NCBI GenBank assembly: GCA_964352625.1
Contig: CAYGSD010000009.1
Span: 1 to 64,000 of the forward strand
Reading direction: 5' to 3'
Length of the DNA: 64,000 nt
From: JAAEPI01 sp964352625
Lineage (GTDB): Bacteria; Bacteroidota; Bacteroidia; Cytophagales; Cyclobacteriaceae
The number at the start of each line of letters is the position of its first letter. Position 1 is the stretch's first letter. This document shows, piece by piece, positions 26,398 through 34,774 of the stretch. The notes beneath the pieces were generated by a model. The model was not told the DNA's origin. It did no database searches and saw only the letters and a list, made by a program, of their open reading frames with translations. Position numbers and translations under genes: made by a program.

Positions 26398-26970
26398 AAC
26401 CTCCTCCAGCAATTTTGCTTTGAGCATTTTTAATTTCTCCAGGCGCGGATAATGCCACCTCCTTCGCTCCCATGTGATGAGAATCATTGCGAGTGCGAAC
26501 ATCCCAATTACAAACAACCAGCTATACCAATCGGCTCCTCGAATCAGAAATTTCCCAAAAACTAACACTCCAATTGGTGCCATGTACCACCACACCATGG
26601 ACGTACTTATCCAAATGAGTGACTTCACACCAGAAATGGCATGCTCTAGTTCTCCGAGCATCGACCGATCATATCGCTCTTCGTGCTTCTTTCGTCTCAA
26701 TCGAATGATCACAAGAAAAACCGCAATTAGAGTGACCAGCACACCCATGACCAGATCCCAAGGATCCCGGCCATCGTAGTACCACTCGTGGTACTGCATC
26801 ACCCCCATGACCAGATTTATGATGATCAAACCGATTTCATTGAAACTGACCATTCGTGTAGCCGATTTCTTTTTAGCCTTCACCGCCTTGTGCATCGCCT
26901 GTTCATCCACGGCATAAAGCGTCTGATTATTCTGAGAATCCCATATCTTTTTCATTTCTTCAAATTCCAT
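26395..26970 (-). CDS. Membrane protein linked to the ECF sigma factor, putative anti-sigma
   Basis: A 191-residue protein opening MEFEEMKKIWDSQNNQ, then a basic stretch and two pairs of transmembrane segments (about 47-66 and 72-95; 125-145 and 150-170). The 'MKxIWxSQ' N-terminus is frequent in Bacteroidota genes that follow ECF sigma factors, where the protein is presumed to hold the sigma factor at the membrane. No zinc-binding anti-sigma motif is present. The start is placed two bases after the sigma stop; starts at 26982 and 26994, overlapping it, are also possible. Function is inferred from position. Confidence 0.65.
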   Translation of the reverse strand: MEFEEMKKIWDSQNNQTLYAVDEQAMHKAVKAKKKSATRMVSFNEIGLIIINLVMGVMQYHEWYYDGRDPWDLVMGVLVTLIAVFLVIIRLRRKKHEERYDRSMLGELEHAISGVKSLIWISTSMVWWYMAPIGVLVFGKFLIRGADWYSWLFVIGMFALAMILITWERRRWHYPRLEKLKMLKAKLLEEV

Positions 26971-26971
26971 T

Positions 26972-27466
26972 TTAGTACGCATTTGATTTTTCAATGAGGT
27001 GCTTCTTGATCCTATTGATCTTCACACCCACATAGGTTTCGGATATTCCTACGATTCCAGCCATTTCCTTATAACTAAAACCATCAAGCATCAGCAGTGT
27101 CAGCGAACGATCCACCTCATCAAGTTTTGCGATTTGTTCATACAACCAATCCAATCGATCGTCTTTGGTTTGGTGCATTTCGATCAAATGCTGCTCATGA
27201 GTTAGCGTCTGATGTCCTCCATGCTTTCGCTCCTTTTGGCTCCATTTCATAGCAGTGTTCAAGGCAATCCTGTACAGCCAGGTAGAAACCGCACTGTCTC
27301 CACGAAACCTCGGAACCGAACGCCACATCTGCACAGTGATTTCCTGAAAAAGGTCTTCCTGATCTTCCTGAGTAAAGGCGTAGGATCGTATCACCTTGTA
27401 CAGTAACGCCCGGTAGTCCCTTAGCCAGGTATCAAATACAGATTGCTGCTGTTGCTCCGTCATCAT
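26972..27466 (-). CDS. ECF-type RNA polymerase sigma factor
   Basis: A 164-residue sigma-70 family protein with region 2 (VIRSYAFTQEDQEDLFQEITVQMWRSVPRFRGDSAVSTWLYRIALNTAMKW) and region 4 (LTLLMLDGFSYKEMAGIVGISETYVGVKINRIKKHLIE), and no regions 1 or 3, as in ECF factors. It directs transcription of a small regulon. The downstream membrane gene begins at its stop codon and is probably its regulator. It is divergent from the pullulanase gene. Confidence 0.95.
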   Translation of the reverse strand: MMTEQQQQSVFDTWLRDYRALLYKVIRSYAFTQEDQEDLFQEITVQMWRSVPRFRGDSAVSTWLYRIALNTAMKWSQKERKHGGHQTLTHEQHLIEMHQTKDDRLDWLYEQIAKLDEVDRSLTLLMLDGFSYKEMAGIVGISETYVGVKINRIKKHLIEKSNAY

Positions 27467-27561
27467 CCGAATTCACACACATTAGTACCGAAGGTTACTC
27501 AGTTTCTTACAAAGGCTCAGAAAAAATCAAATAACTTTCCGTCCGGGCCATTTAGACTTTT

Positions 27562-29541
27562 ATGAAATATTCATTTTTAGCTATTACTATTTTCCTAATG
27601 ACCGCTTGCTCGCAAACAAAACCTGAATATACTTCACTCGATGATTACCCGCTTCCTGAAGAAACGCTTTGGCTTGATTACTCCAAAGAGCAAACTGTTT
27701 TCAAAATATGGTCTCCGGCAGCCGAGGAAGTCACACTGAGACTCTACGAAAAAGGAGACGGTGGTGAAGCCTTGGAAACGCATAAAATGAAATGGTCAGA
27801 CAGTGGTGTGTGGAAGAAAAGTATCTCTGGAGATTTGAACGGAATATACTATACCTATCAAGTAAAATATGAAGGAAGATTATTGGACGAAACACCGGGT
27901 ACGTACGCTCAAGCCGTAGGAGTGAATGGCCAACGAGCCATGGTGCTGGATATAGCCTCCACCAATCCCGATGGCTGGGACACAGACAAAGGGCCAAGTA
28001 TCAAATACACCAATGAAGCCATCATTTATGAATTGCACATTAGAGATATAACCATCCATCCTGAATCAGGATCGAGTATGCCGGGCAAATATCTCGGTCT
28101 GGTCGAGGAAGGGACAACAGGCCCGAATGGTGTAGCCACGGGCATAGATCACATGAAGAAACTTGGCATCACGCACGTCCATCTACTCCCTACCTACGAC
28201 CACTATTCCATCGAAGAAACCAAGCTGGACAGCCCACAATTCAACTGGGGGTATGACCCACAAAATTACAACGTGCCGGAAGGTTCGTTTTCGGAAGACC
28301 CGTTCAACGCTGAAGTTCGAGTGAAAGAATTCAAGCAAATGGTGAAGGCCTTTCATGACAATGGAATCGGTGTTATTCTGGACGTAGTTTACAACCATAC
28401 CGGCCGTACGGACAACTCCAATTTCAACCTTGAAAACCCTGGCTATTACTATCGCTCATGGGAAGACGGCACTCCATCAGATGCCTCCGCCTGTGGCAAT
28501 GAAACCGCCTCAGACCGCCCAATGATGCAGAAGTTCATTTTGGAATCGGTCTCACACTGGGCCAAAGAATACCACTTAGACGGCTTCCGATTCGACCTTA
28601 TGGGCATTCATGATATAGAGACGATGAACAAGGTGACAGAAACCCTAAAGGCCATCAACCCGGACATCTTTGTGTACGGCGAAGGATGGACCGCCGGTGA
28701 TTCCCCCCTACCCGTAAATGATCGCGCGCTCAAGGCTTTCACGCATCGAATGCCACAAGTCAGCGCATTCAGCGACGACATTAGAGATGGACTGAAAGGA
28801 TCTGTTTTCGACGATAAAAGCACGGGTTTCGTGAGTGGAGGGGAGAGCATGGAAGAATCTGTGAAGTTTGGCGTAGTTGGTTCGATCGAACACCCTGAGA
28901 TCGACTATGCAGCAGTAAACTATTCGAATGAACCTTGGACGAATGAACCCTGGCAGGCCATTTCTTACGTCTCTTGCCACGACAATCACACCCTGTACGA
29001 CAAGCTGAAAGTCTCCCGACCGGATGCGGATGAAGCAACCATAGTGGCTATGGACAAGCTGGCCAACGCCATTGTGCTAACCACCCAAGGAACAGCCTTC
29101 TTGCATGCCGGAGCTGAAATGCTGCGTACCAAAGGAGGCGAACACAACTCCTACAAATCACCGGATGCCGTAAATCAAATGGACTGGAACTGGAAAGTGA
29201 AAAACGCGGAGGTGTTCGAGTACTACAAGAATTTGATTGCGCTAAGAAAAGCGCATCCGGCGTTTTGGATGCAGTCAGCAGATGAAGTGAGAAAGAATTT
29301 AAGCTTTGCCCCTGTCGAACCAGGCTTGGCCAGCTTTGATATTCGCAACAATGCAAACGGTGATGAGTGGAAGAACATCCGAGTGATTTATAATGCGAAA
29401 CTGGAGCCCGTTACCTACCTGTCAATGGAGGGCGAATGGACTGTCGCTGTGCTGGGTGATGACTTCTATCCTGATGGAGGACCGACTGGTACGGAGATCA
29501 TTGTGCCGCAACTTTCAATGGCCATATTATTCCAGAAGTAG
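27562..29541 (+). CDS. pulA: Type I pullulanase (GH13 lipoprotein)
   Basis: Cleaves alpha-1,6 branches of pullulan, starch or glycogen-like glucans. The 659-residue protein has a lipoprotein signal (MTACSQ), so it is probably anchored in the envelope. A CBM48-like domain (TVFKIWSPAAEEVTLRLYEKG) precedes the GH13 barrel. The type I pullulanase signature FNWGYDPQNYNVPEGS is present, with nucleophile Asp345 (GFRFDLMGIHD), acid Glu374 (VYGEGWT) and Asp474 (SCHDNHTLYDK). No SusC/SusD pair is nearby. The hemolysin III gene starts on the base after its stop. Confidence 0.95.
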   Translation: MKYSFLAITIFLMTACSQTKPEYTSLDDYPLPEETLWLDYSKEQTVFKIWSPAAEEVTLRLYEKGDGGEALETHKMKWSDSGVWKKSISGDLNGIYYTYQVKYEGRLLDETPGTYAQAVGVNGQRAMVLDIASTNPDGWDTDKGPSIKYTNEAIIYELHIRDITIHPESGSSMPGKYLGLVEEGTTGPNGVATGIDHMKKLGITHVHLLPTYDHYSIEETKLDSPQFNWGYDPQNYNVPEGSFSEDPFNAEVRVKEFKQMVKAFHDNGIGVILDVVYNHTGRTDNSNFNLENPGYYYRSWEDGTPSDASACGNETASDRPMMQKFILESVSHWAKEYHLDGFRFDLMGIHDIETMNKVTETLKAINPDIFVYGEGWTAGDSPLPVNDRALKAFTHRMPQVSAFSDDIRDGLKGSVFDDKSTGFVSGGESMEESVKFGVVGSIEHPEIDYAAVNYSNEPWTNEPWQAISYVSCHDNHTLYDKLKVSRPDADEATIVAMDKLANAIVLTTQGTAFLHAGAEMLRTKGGEHNSYKSPDAVNQMDWNWKVKNAEVFEYYKNLIALRKAHPAFWMQSADEVRKNLSFAPVEPGLASFDIRNNANGDEWKNIRVIYNAKLEPVTYLSMEGEWTVAVLGDDFYPDGGPTGTEIIVPQLSMAILFQK

Positions 29542-30150
29542 ATGCTGAAAAACATATCAGGACCTGAACGAGCCAACGTCCTCACCCACTTTCCGGGGAT
29601 GGTCTTTGGAGTAATAGGCCTGGGCCTGTTCGCCAGCCTTTCAGCACATTGGTCTGTGATGGTTTTTTCTGCTGGATTTCTGCTCATGTTCAGCACGTCG
29701 ACCATTTACCATTACCTCACAGCGACTGAACTTAAAACCAAGTGGCGCATCGCCGATCATATCAGTATCTACGTGCTCATAGCTGCCACTTACACCCCGT
29801 TCATTATGCTGTTTATGAACACCTCAAAAGGTCAATGGATTTTAGGAATTCTGTGGAGTTGTGTGCTTGTTGGTTCTGTTCTGAAGGTATTCTTCACAGG
29901 AAGATTCCGAGTTGTTTCCACCATCATCTATTTGATCATGGGCTGGATGGCCATCTTCGCTATCAACGACTTCCTACGATTCATACCTCAGAACATCCTG
30001 TTACTTATTGGTCTTGGTGGTATATTCTACACCCTCGGTACGATCTTTTATATCTGGAAGAGCAAACCCTACAACCATGCGATCTGGCACCTATTCGTGC
30101 TTGGTGGTGCTGTGAGTCACTGGGTGGCCGTGTGGCTGAGTGTTTCCTAA
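29542..30150 (+). CDS. Hemolysin III family (PAQR/TrhA-like) membrane protein
   Basis: A 202-residue protein with about seven transmembrane helices. The PAQR zinc-site residues are visible: STIYHYL in the first part, RIADHISIYVLIAATYTPF, and HLFVLGGAVSHW at the end. Bacterial members are linked to membrane energetics and fatty-acid homeostasis; the hemolysin name is historical. The ATG follows the pullulanase stop directly with no spacer, implying translational coupling, though no functional link is evident. Confidence 0.93.
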   Translation: MLKNISGPERANVLTHFPGMVFGVIGLGLFASLSAHWSVMVFSAGFLLMFSTSTIYHYLTATELKTKWRIADHISIYVLIAATYTPFIMLFMNTSKGQWILGILWSCVLVGSVLKVFFTGRFRVVSTIIYLIMGWMAIFAINDFLRFIPQNILLLIGLGGIFYTLGTIFYIWKSKPYNHAIWHLFVLGGAVSHWVAVWLSVS

Positions 30151-30321
30151 GCCGTCATTCATGAATTTGAATTATCTTGGTGGGAAGAGTGGCGCTTATA
30201 TCCGACAATAAACGCTTACAAACGTTTATAACTTGGATTTGTCAGTGACTATCAGGAAGATAGAGCCGTAACCACTCTGGAATATATAATAGAAATAACG
30301 CGCACGTGCGCGTTATATTAA
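30151..30321. other. Intergenic DNA left of the defence module
   Basis: No coding frame is visible. It holds a small hairpin (ATAAACG 30208-30214 with CGTTTAT 30223-30229, no T run) and the perfect palindrome at 30295-30316. This is probably original chromosomal sequence between the hemolysin III and DUF819 genes before the module inserted. Confidence 0.5.
30295..30316. repeat. Perfect 22-base palindrome
   Basis: ATAACGCGCAC is followed without a spacer by its exact reverse complement GTGCGCGTTAT. It stands only six bases left of the inferred left end of the nuclease-helicase module (30322) and is far more G+C-rich than its surroundings. It could be an operator, part of the insertion target, or a remnant of an older cassette end. 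It is not a standard terminator, since no T run follows. Confidence 0.6.
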
Positions 30322-30384
30322 TGTTGTAGCGCATTGTGAGCAAGTATTTAACTCAAAGAATTTAATGAATATGAATAACCTTAG

Positions 30385-31209
30385 ATGATTAATAATTGGC
30401 TCGAATACATAGAACAAAATCCAAACCCGTATACCTTCAGATTAATTGACGTATCCGAAAAGATAACGCCTGATGATAGAATCAAGGAGTATTTGGGAGA
30501 TGAGATCCTTCGTTCTTATCGAAATCTAGATTTTTTAAAAGTTCAGTATGAACATGAACATGAACAAAAACTTCGAGAGTACATTAAAAATTACGTCCTT
30601 TCTTCTGACAAAAACCAGATAACAAAAAATGTGCGTCAAGGAGATTTTGCAGAGATTCTTACAAGCCTAATTATATCATATTTTGAAGGTTTAGAAGTAC
30701 CACTTAAAAAGCTTCGATGGAAATTCAATAATGAGAGATCAGTTTTTTGCACCGATCTTATTGCCCATAATTCTGGTGATGAGATATCAGACCTCTATTA
30801 CTATGAAATTAAAAGTAGGCTAAGTCTTAAGAAGGAGAGTATTGCAGGTCAATCTAATTATATAACTGTCATTGCACATAATAGTCTACTCAAAGATGAA
30901 GGTGCGCCTAGTGAAGGTATAGCCGACTTTTTGGCGCGCTATTTTTATGAATTAGGTGATTTTGATTCATCCAATAAATACATGGATATTGTAAAAAACC
31001 CTCAGAACTATAACAGAAACTTCGAGCTTTTTTTCATCATTGAAAACTCAAAATACATTACTGATATTCTTACTGATCTAGATAATCTTCCTCCAACTTT
31101 AAATCCCCTTCGCATTACCGTTGTGCTTATAAGTGGATTAGGAAGGCTGATAATTAACACCCAAAATATTGCTATAGAACAAGCAGTGAACTTCGTTTAT
31201 AACAAATAA
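30385..31209 (+). CDS. HamA/AbpA-like nuclease of a Hachiman-type defence system
   Basis: A 274-residue protein. RQGDFAEILTSLIISYFEG (85-102, Glu90) opens a PD-(D/E)XK-like core; CTDLIAHN (Asp124) and YYYEIKSR (Glu141, Lys143) complete the D...ExK metal site. The layout matches HamA (DUF1837) as I recall it: a helical lead-in, G-D/E-F-x-E-I-L, then the nuclease core before a large helicase gene. In Hachiman, HamB restrains HamA until aberrant or phage DNA is sensed, after which HamA cuts DNA. The match is to motif order, not a search; a restriction-type nuclease of another family remains possible. A+T-rich, unlike its neighbours. Confidence 0.7.
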   Translation: MINNWLEYIEQNPNPYTFRLIDVSEKITPDDRIKEYLGDEILRSYRNLDFLKVQYEHEHEQKLREYIKNYVLSSDKNQITKNVRQGDFAEILTSLIISYFEGLEVPLKKLRWKFNNERSVFCTDLIAHNSGDEISDLYYYEIKSRLSLKKESIAGQSNYITVIAHNSLLKDEGAPSEGIADFLARYFYELGDFDSSNKYMDIVKNPQNYNRNFELFFIIENSKYITDILTDLDNLPPTLNPLRITVVLISGLGRLIINTQNIAIEQAVNFVYNK

Positions 31210-31211
31210 AC

Positions 31212-34200
31212 TTGGATAAGGCCGAATACATACAAGGAGTAATAAGAGGAGTTGAAAATACCTTAGGTAATTTCCGGTTCAATAATCACAAAAAGCAGGT
31301 TATTGCAAAAAAGTTGAGTGCTGATTTTACGGCAACATATGATGAAGCAAATCTCTGGAATCATGTACTTTATTTATCTACAAATGCGTGTCTACTTTTA
31401 GAAGAGGATATTGAAGAGCGTTTGGCATTCCGCGCACTAAAGGAGAGTGCTGAAATCTATGAAAATCTTAGTGAGATAAGTGAGAACTATGATCGTAACT
31501 ATGCTATACTCCTATCAGCCTTATGTTACGATTTATCAGGTTATCAAGCGAATGCTTACTGCTTGACAAAAAGACTACCTGACTATCAATTCATATCAAA
31601 TGATTATCGTGTAGACGTTGATTCTGACAATTACATTTTATTTCATATAAAAGAGATTCTTAATAAAAACCTATATAAAGCAAGATCTAAGATTAATCAG
31701 GACTTGAACAATGATATCGGAATCAAACTCTTCAATGATACTGTCTCAAAATGGTACGAAAATGCACTCAATGGAACTCAAAATAATTATCAAGAACAGA
31801 TTTCGACAACCTATAGATACTATTTGAATTCTTCAAATATTCCAGTTTCACATTTATTGGTTCTCCTAAGAACAAGGTTCAAAGTCTTCCAGAGTAGATC
31901 AATTTGGAATAATTTGATTCAGTATAATAACATTAAAGAGAATTCTACTTGGCATAAATATATCCGTCTACTGACTCATGACATATATGATAAGTTTGAA
32001 TCTAAGCCAATAGATAAAAGAGTTTCAAAATTCGAATTCTGGATTTCACAAATCAGAGCTATTGAAAAAGGACTTTTAGAAGGTGCAAGCAACAATGTTG
32101 TTCAAATGCCCACAAGTGCAGGTAAAACCTTTATAGCAGAACTTGTTATCTTAAATGCACTGATCAATCATCCTGGCAAAAAGTGTATTTACATAGCGCC
32201 ATTTCGTGCGTTAACTAACGAGAAAGAGGCTGAGCTTGGAGATTACATTTCAAAATTGGGGTATTCAGTTTCAGCTCTTTCTGGGAGCTATGAAGTAGAT
32301 GAATTTCACGACATAATTCTAGATGAAACAGATGTATTGATTGCCACACCAGAAAAGATTGATCTATTGCTTCGAATTAATCCTGATTATTTCAGCGAGA
32401 TATCTCTAATGGTTGTGGATGAAGGTCATATAGTTGGAGATATAAGCGCCCGATCAAGTTTATTGGAGTTCTTGATTATTCGTCTGAGGATACAGGTAGA
32501 AGCAGTACAAATATTGTTTATCTCAGCGGTTATGCCTCCTTCCAATGCAGATGAGTATTCAGTATGGTTAAGTGGGTCAAAGGATAATGTTATTAGGTCC
32601 CTACTTTATCCTGATAGCGAACCAGACGAGGAGTGGGAGCCAACCAGAAAGCTTATTGGGGCATTTACCTGGGTAGGCACACGAGGACGCATCACATTTC
32701 AGAATGTTGAAACAGAAGACGAAAACACAGGTGTGTCATCTGGAGCATTTGTACCTGGCGTTATTCGAAAAAAGCAGTATGCAAATACGTACCCTACGGG
32801 AAGTAACAAGGCTCAAACTTCTGCAAGCCTTGCTTTTGAATTTTCCAAAAGAGGTAATTGTTTAGTTTTTTGTGCTCAAGTTCGAAACACAAAAAGCGTT
32901 GGTGATGCATTGATTGAAATTATTGAAGTTCTTGAGCAAAACAGAGATGAGATTCCATCCTACTTCGAGGAAAATACCGAGAATGAATCCTATTTTTTTG
33001 CAAGAAAATGGTATGGTGAAGAATCTTATGTCACTAAGTGTATAAGGCGCGGTATTGGTATTCATTTTGGAGATATGCCGGAAGCTGTTCGAAGATCAGT
33101 TGAATCGGATTATGCAGGAGGCAAATTAAGAGTCCTCATTTCAACTAACACTGTTGGTCAAGGGCTGAATTTTCCAATTAAAACTCTAATAATTCACTCG
33201 ACACTAATAACACAAGGTCAATATGTTGAAGTCAGAGATTTCTGGAACATAATTGGAAGGGCTGGAAGAGCAGGTAAGGATACCGAAGGACAAATCATTT
33301 TCGTGATTAATTCATATACAGATAGACAATCGTATAACCGATATACTGATCGCGCGAATATTGATAATGCATATAGTATGTTTTTCAATATTATAAAGGC
33401 CCTACTTGATAGCCGGATTTCAAGTAATGTATATGACGATTATATCCGGGTTCTTTCCGAACCTTATTTACTGAATTTGTTGATTGAAGAAACAGTGGAA
33501 GAAGATGATCAACAAATGATCGAGAAAATAATCGATAACAGTCTTTTTAAGGTTCAACTTGAAGAAAACGAAATTGAAGTTGAGCCAATTAGAGCATCAT
33601 TCAGAGAGATTGTTAGGAATGTTAGGGAGGAAATCCCTTTTGATCTTATTAAAGTCTATGGAGAGACTGGATATACTTTGAAAAGTAATGCGATTATCCA
33701 TCAATTCATTGAAGATAATCTAGAGGAGTCTCGGAGGTTAGTAGAAGGGGATAATTATTTTGAATTACTGGAACTTATTCTAAACTTATTTGATGATAAA
33801 GGAATTGAAGAAATACAATCTTACAAACTGGATAGAATCCCTGCCAATCCTTCAGACTTATATAGCGTAATTAAGACTTGGATTGAAGGGGCAGAAGTTG
33901 ACGATCTTCTTGAAATTTGGACTGAGATAACCGAAGATATTACCCAGCTTCATATTCTTATTTCCGATGGATTCTATTATAGATATACATGGGGTATCAC
34001 CTCATTTTTAACAATTTTGGCTTATAAAATTGGAATTGAAAGGAGTGATTTACCCAAAGGAATTTTAAGCCTTCCGAGCTTCATAAAATATGGTTTAAAT
34101 AATTCCTTGGCTTGTCTCGCATGCTCCTTGGGAATCAAAAGTAGGAATGTAGCCCTACTTCTTTCTGAAAAAGCCGGCAACATAGAAAGTCGTGATTTTA

Positions 34201-34625
34201 TTCGGTGGATAGCAAATCTAGACCGAGAGGATGTCACGAGTTATGATATAAGCAGTTATGATCGTCAAAACGTTCTGAATGTAGCTTTAAAACTAACTGC
34301 AAACCGTTTCGAAGAAATACCAAATGAATTTCAATTTTACATTAAAGGCATTCCTTTCGATGAATCTAGAGCCTTGGTTTCGCTAAATATTGAAATAGGA
34401 GATGAATTAATATATGAAAGAGAACCAAACAATGAATTTGATCCTTTTGCAATTAAGGTTAGAAAAAATGATGATGAGCTTGGCTTTGTACCAAGAGAGT
34501 ATGCTAAAGCAATATCCGTGGAGATTGATGTAAATTCAACTGAATACCAAATTACGGTTGTAGATTTCGAAGATGAGGATGACTATAAGAAGGTATTCGT
34601 ATCAATGATAAAAATTGATGACTGA
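31212..34625 (+). CDS. HamB-like DExH helicase with C-terminal HIRAN-like domain
   Basis: A 1137-residue superfamily 2 helicase. A helical N-terminal region (1-270) precedes Walker A PTSAGKT (300-306), IYIAPFRALTNE (Ia), DEGH at 403-406, LFISAVMPP (III), STNTVGQGLNFP (V) and IIGRAGRAG (VI, GRAGR 682-686). A helical region follows to about 1040. The last 90 residues (KGIPFDESRALVSL ... REPNNEFDPFAIKV ... ELGFVPREYAKAIS) look like a HIRAN domain, a DNA-end or damage-binding module. The start is apparently TTG at 31212, two bases after the nuclease stop; no ATG exists for a long way and an in-frame stop lies just upstream. It is the partner of the nuclease. Confidence 0.82.
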   Translation: MDKAEYIQGVIRGVENTLGNFRFNNHKKQVIAKKLSADFTATYDEANLWNHVLYLSTNACLLLEEDIEERLAFRALKESAEIYENLSEISENYDRNYAILLSALCYDLSGYQANAYCLTKRLPDYQFISNDYRVDVDSDNYILFHIKEILNKNLYKARSKINQDLNNDIGIKLFNDTVSKWYENALNGTQNNYQEQISTTYRYYLNSSNIPVSHLLVLLRTRFKVFQSRSIWNNLIQYNNIKENSTWHKYIRLLTHDIYDKFESKPIDKRVSKFEFWISQIRAIEKGLLEGASNNVVQMPTSAGKTFIAELVILNALINHPGKKCIYIAPFRALTNEKEAELGDYISKLGYSVSALSGSYEVDEFHDIILDETDVLIATPEKIDLLLRINPDYFSEISLMVVDEGHIVGDISARSSLLEFLIIRLRIQVEAVQILFISAVMPPSNADEYSVWLSGSKDNVIRSLLYPDSEPDEEWEPTRKLIGAFTWVGTRGRITFQNVETEDENTGVSSGAFVPGVIRKKQYANTYPTGSNKAQTSASLAFEFSKRGNCLVFCAQVRNTKSVGDALIEIIEVLEQNRDEIPSYFEENTENESYFFARKWYGEESYVTKCIRRGIGIHFGDMPEAVRRSVESDYAGGKLRVLISTNTVGQGLNFPIKTLIIHSTLITQGQYVEVRDFWNIIGRAGRAGKDTEGQIIFVINSYTDRQSYNRYTDRANIDNAYSMFFNIIKALLDSRISSNVYDDYIRVLSEPYLLNLLIEETVEEDDQQMIEKIIDNSLFKVQLEENEIEVEPIRASFREIVRNVREEIPFDLIKVYGETGYTLKSNAIIHQFIEDNLEESRRLVEGDNYFELLELILNLFDDKGIEEIQSYKLDRIPANPSDLYSVIKTWIEGAEVDDLLEIWTEITEDITQLHILISDGFYYRYTWGITSFLTILAYKIGIERSDLPKGILSLPSFIKYGLNNSLACLACSLGIKSRNVALLLSEKAGNIESRDFIRWIANLDREDVTSYDISSYDRQNVLNVALKLTANRFEEIPNEFQFYIKGIPFDESRALVSLNIEIGDELIYEREPNNEFDPFAIKVRKNDDELGFVPREYAKAISVEIDVNSTEYQITVVDFEDEDDYKKVFVSMIKIDD

Positions 34626-34660
34626 ATATGAATGCAGAACAATAAAAAAGCAATAGAAAC

Positions 34661-34774
34661 GCGCTACAACAAACACTAAAATGAATATGCGAAATGAGCA
34701 CTTTGATAGGGCAATGCTAATAGGAAACTTAGGAGTTTCTAGCCACTGGGGCGCATACTCATTTTAGTTGGACG
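34661..34774 (+). repeat. attC-like site at the right end of the module
   Basis: Order: GCGCTACAAC (34661-34670, R''-like, ending AAC), then arm ACTAAAATGAATATGCG (34675-34691), a 60-base loop containing a minor hairpin GAAACT-TAGG-AGTTTC, then arm CGCATACTCATTTTAGT (34752-34768), and GTTGGAC (34767-34773, R'-like GTTRRRY). The 17-base arms are complementary at 16 positions. The total of about 114 bases is within the known attC length range. The site ends on the stop codon of the convergent DUF819 gene, so it might also act as that gene's terminator, though it has no T run. Confidence 0.5.

Larger units (their letters stand above)
30322..34774. mobile_element. Putative integron-type gene cassette carrying a nuclease-helicase system
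   Basis: The left end reads TGTTGTAGCGC (30322-30332) and the right part begins with its exact reverse complement GCGCTACAACA (34661-34671). In an integron cassette, the start of the cassette is complementary to the first core box of its own attC, as seen here. Joining the right-hand TTTTAG to the left-hand TTGTAGCGC in a circle would rebuild a complete attC hairpin. Both genes inside are clearly more A+T-rich than the flanking chromosome. No integrase is visible, so movement would need one elsewhere. The border complementarity is seen directly; the cassette reading is inference. Confidence 0.5.

Noticed and set aside
30208..30229. Hairpin ATAAACG/CGTTTAT as terminator of the hemolysin III gene
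   Set aside because: The stem is short and A+T-rich and no T run follows; kept only as a note in the intergenic description.
30322..34774. Insertion sequence or transposon explanation for the terminal inverted repeats
   Set aside because: No transposase, and the right end is a 114-base hairpin rather than a simple mirrored terminus. I saw no direct target duplication at the outer edges. The 11-base complementarity fits an attC R''/cassette-start relation better.
34661..34774. Simple transcription terminator for the DUF819 or helicase gene
   Set aside because: The long inverted repeat has a 60-base loop and no T run on either strand, so intrinsic termination is not its obvious role, although some attenuation is possible.
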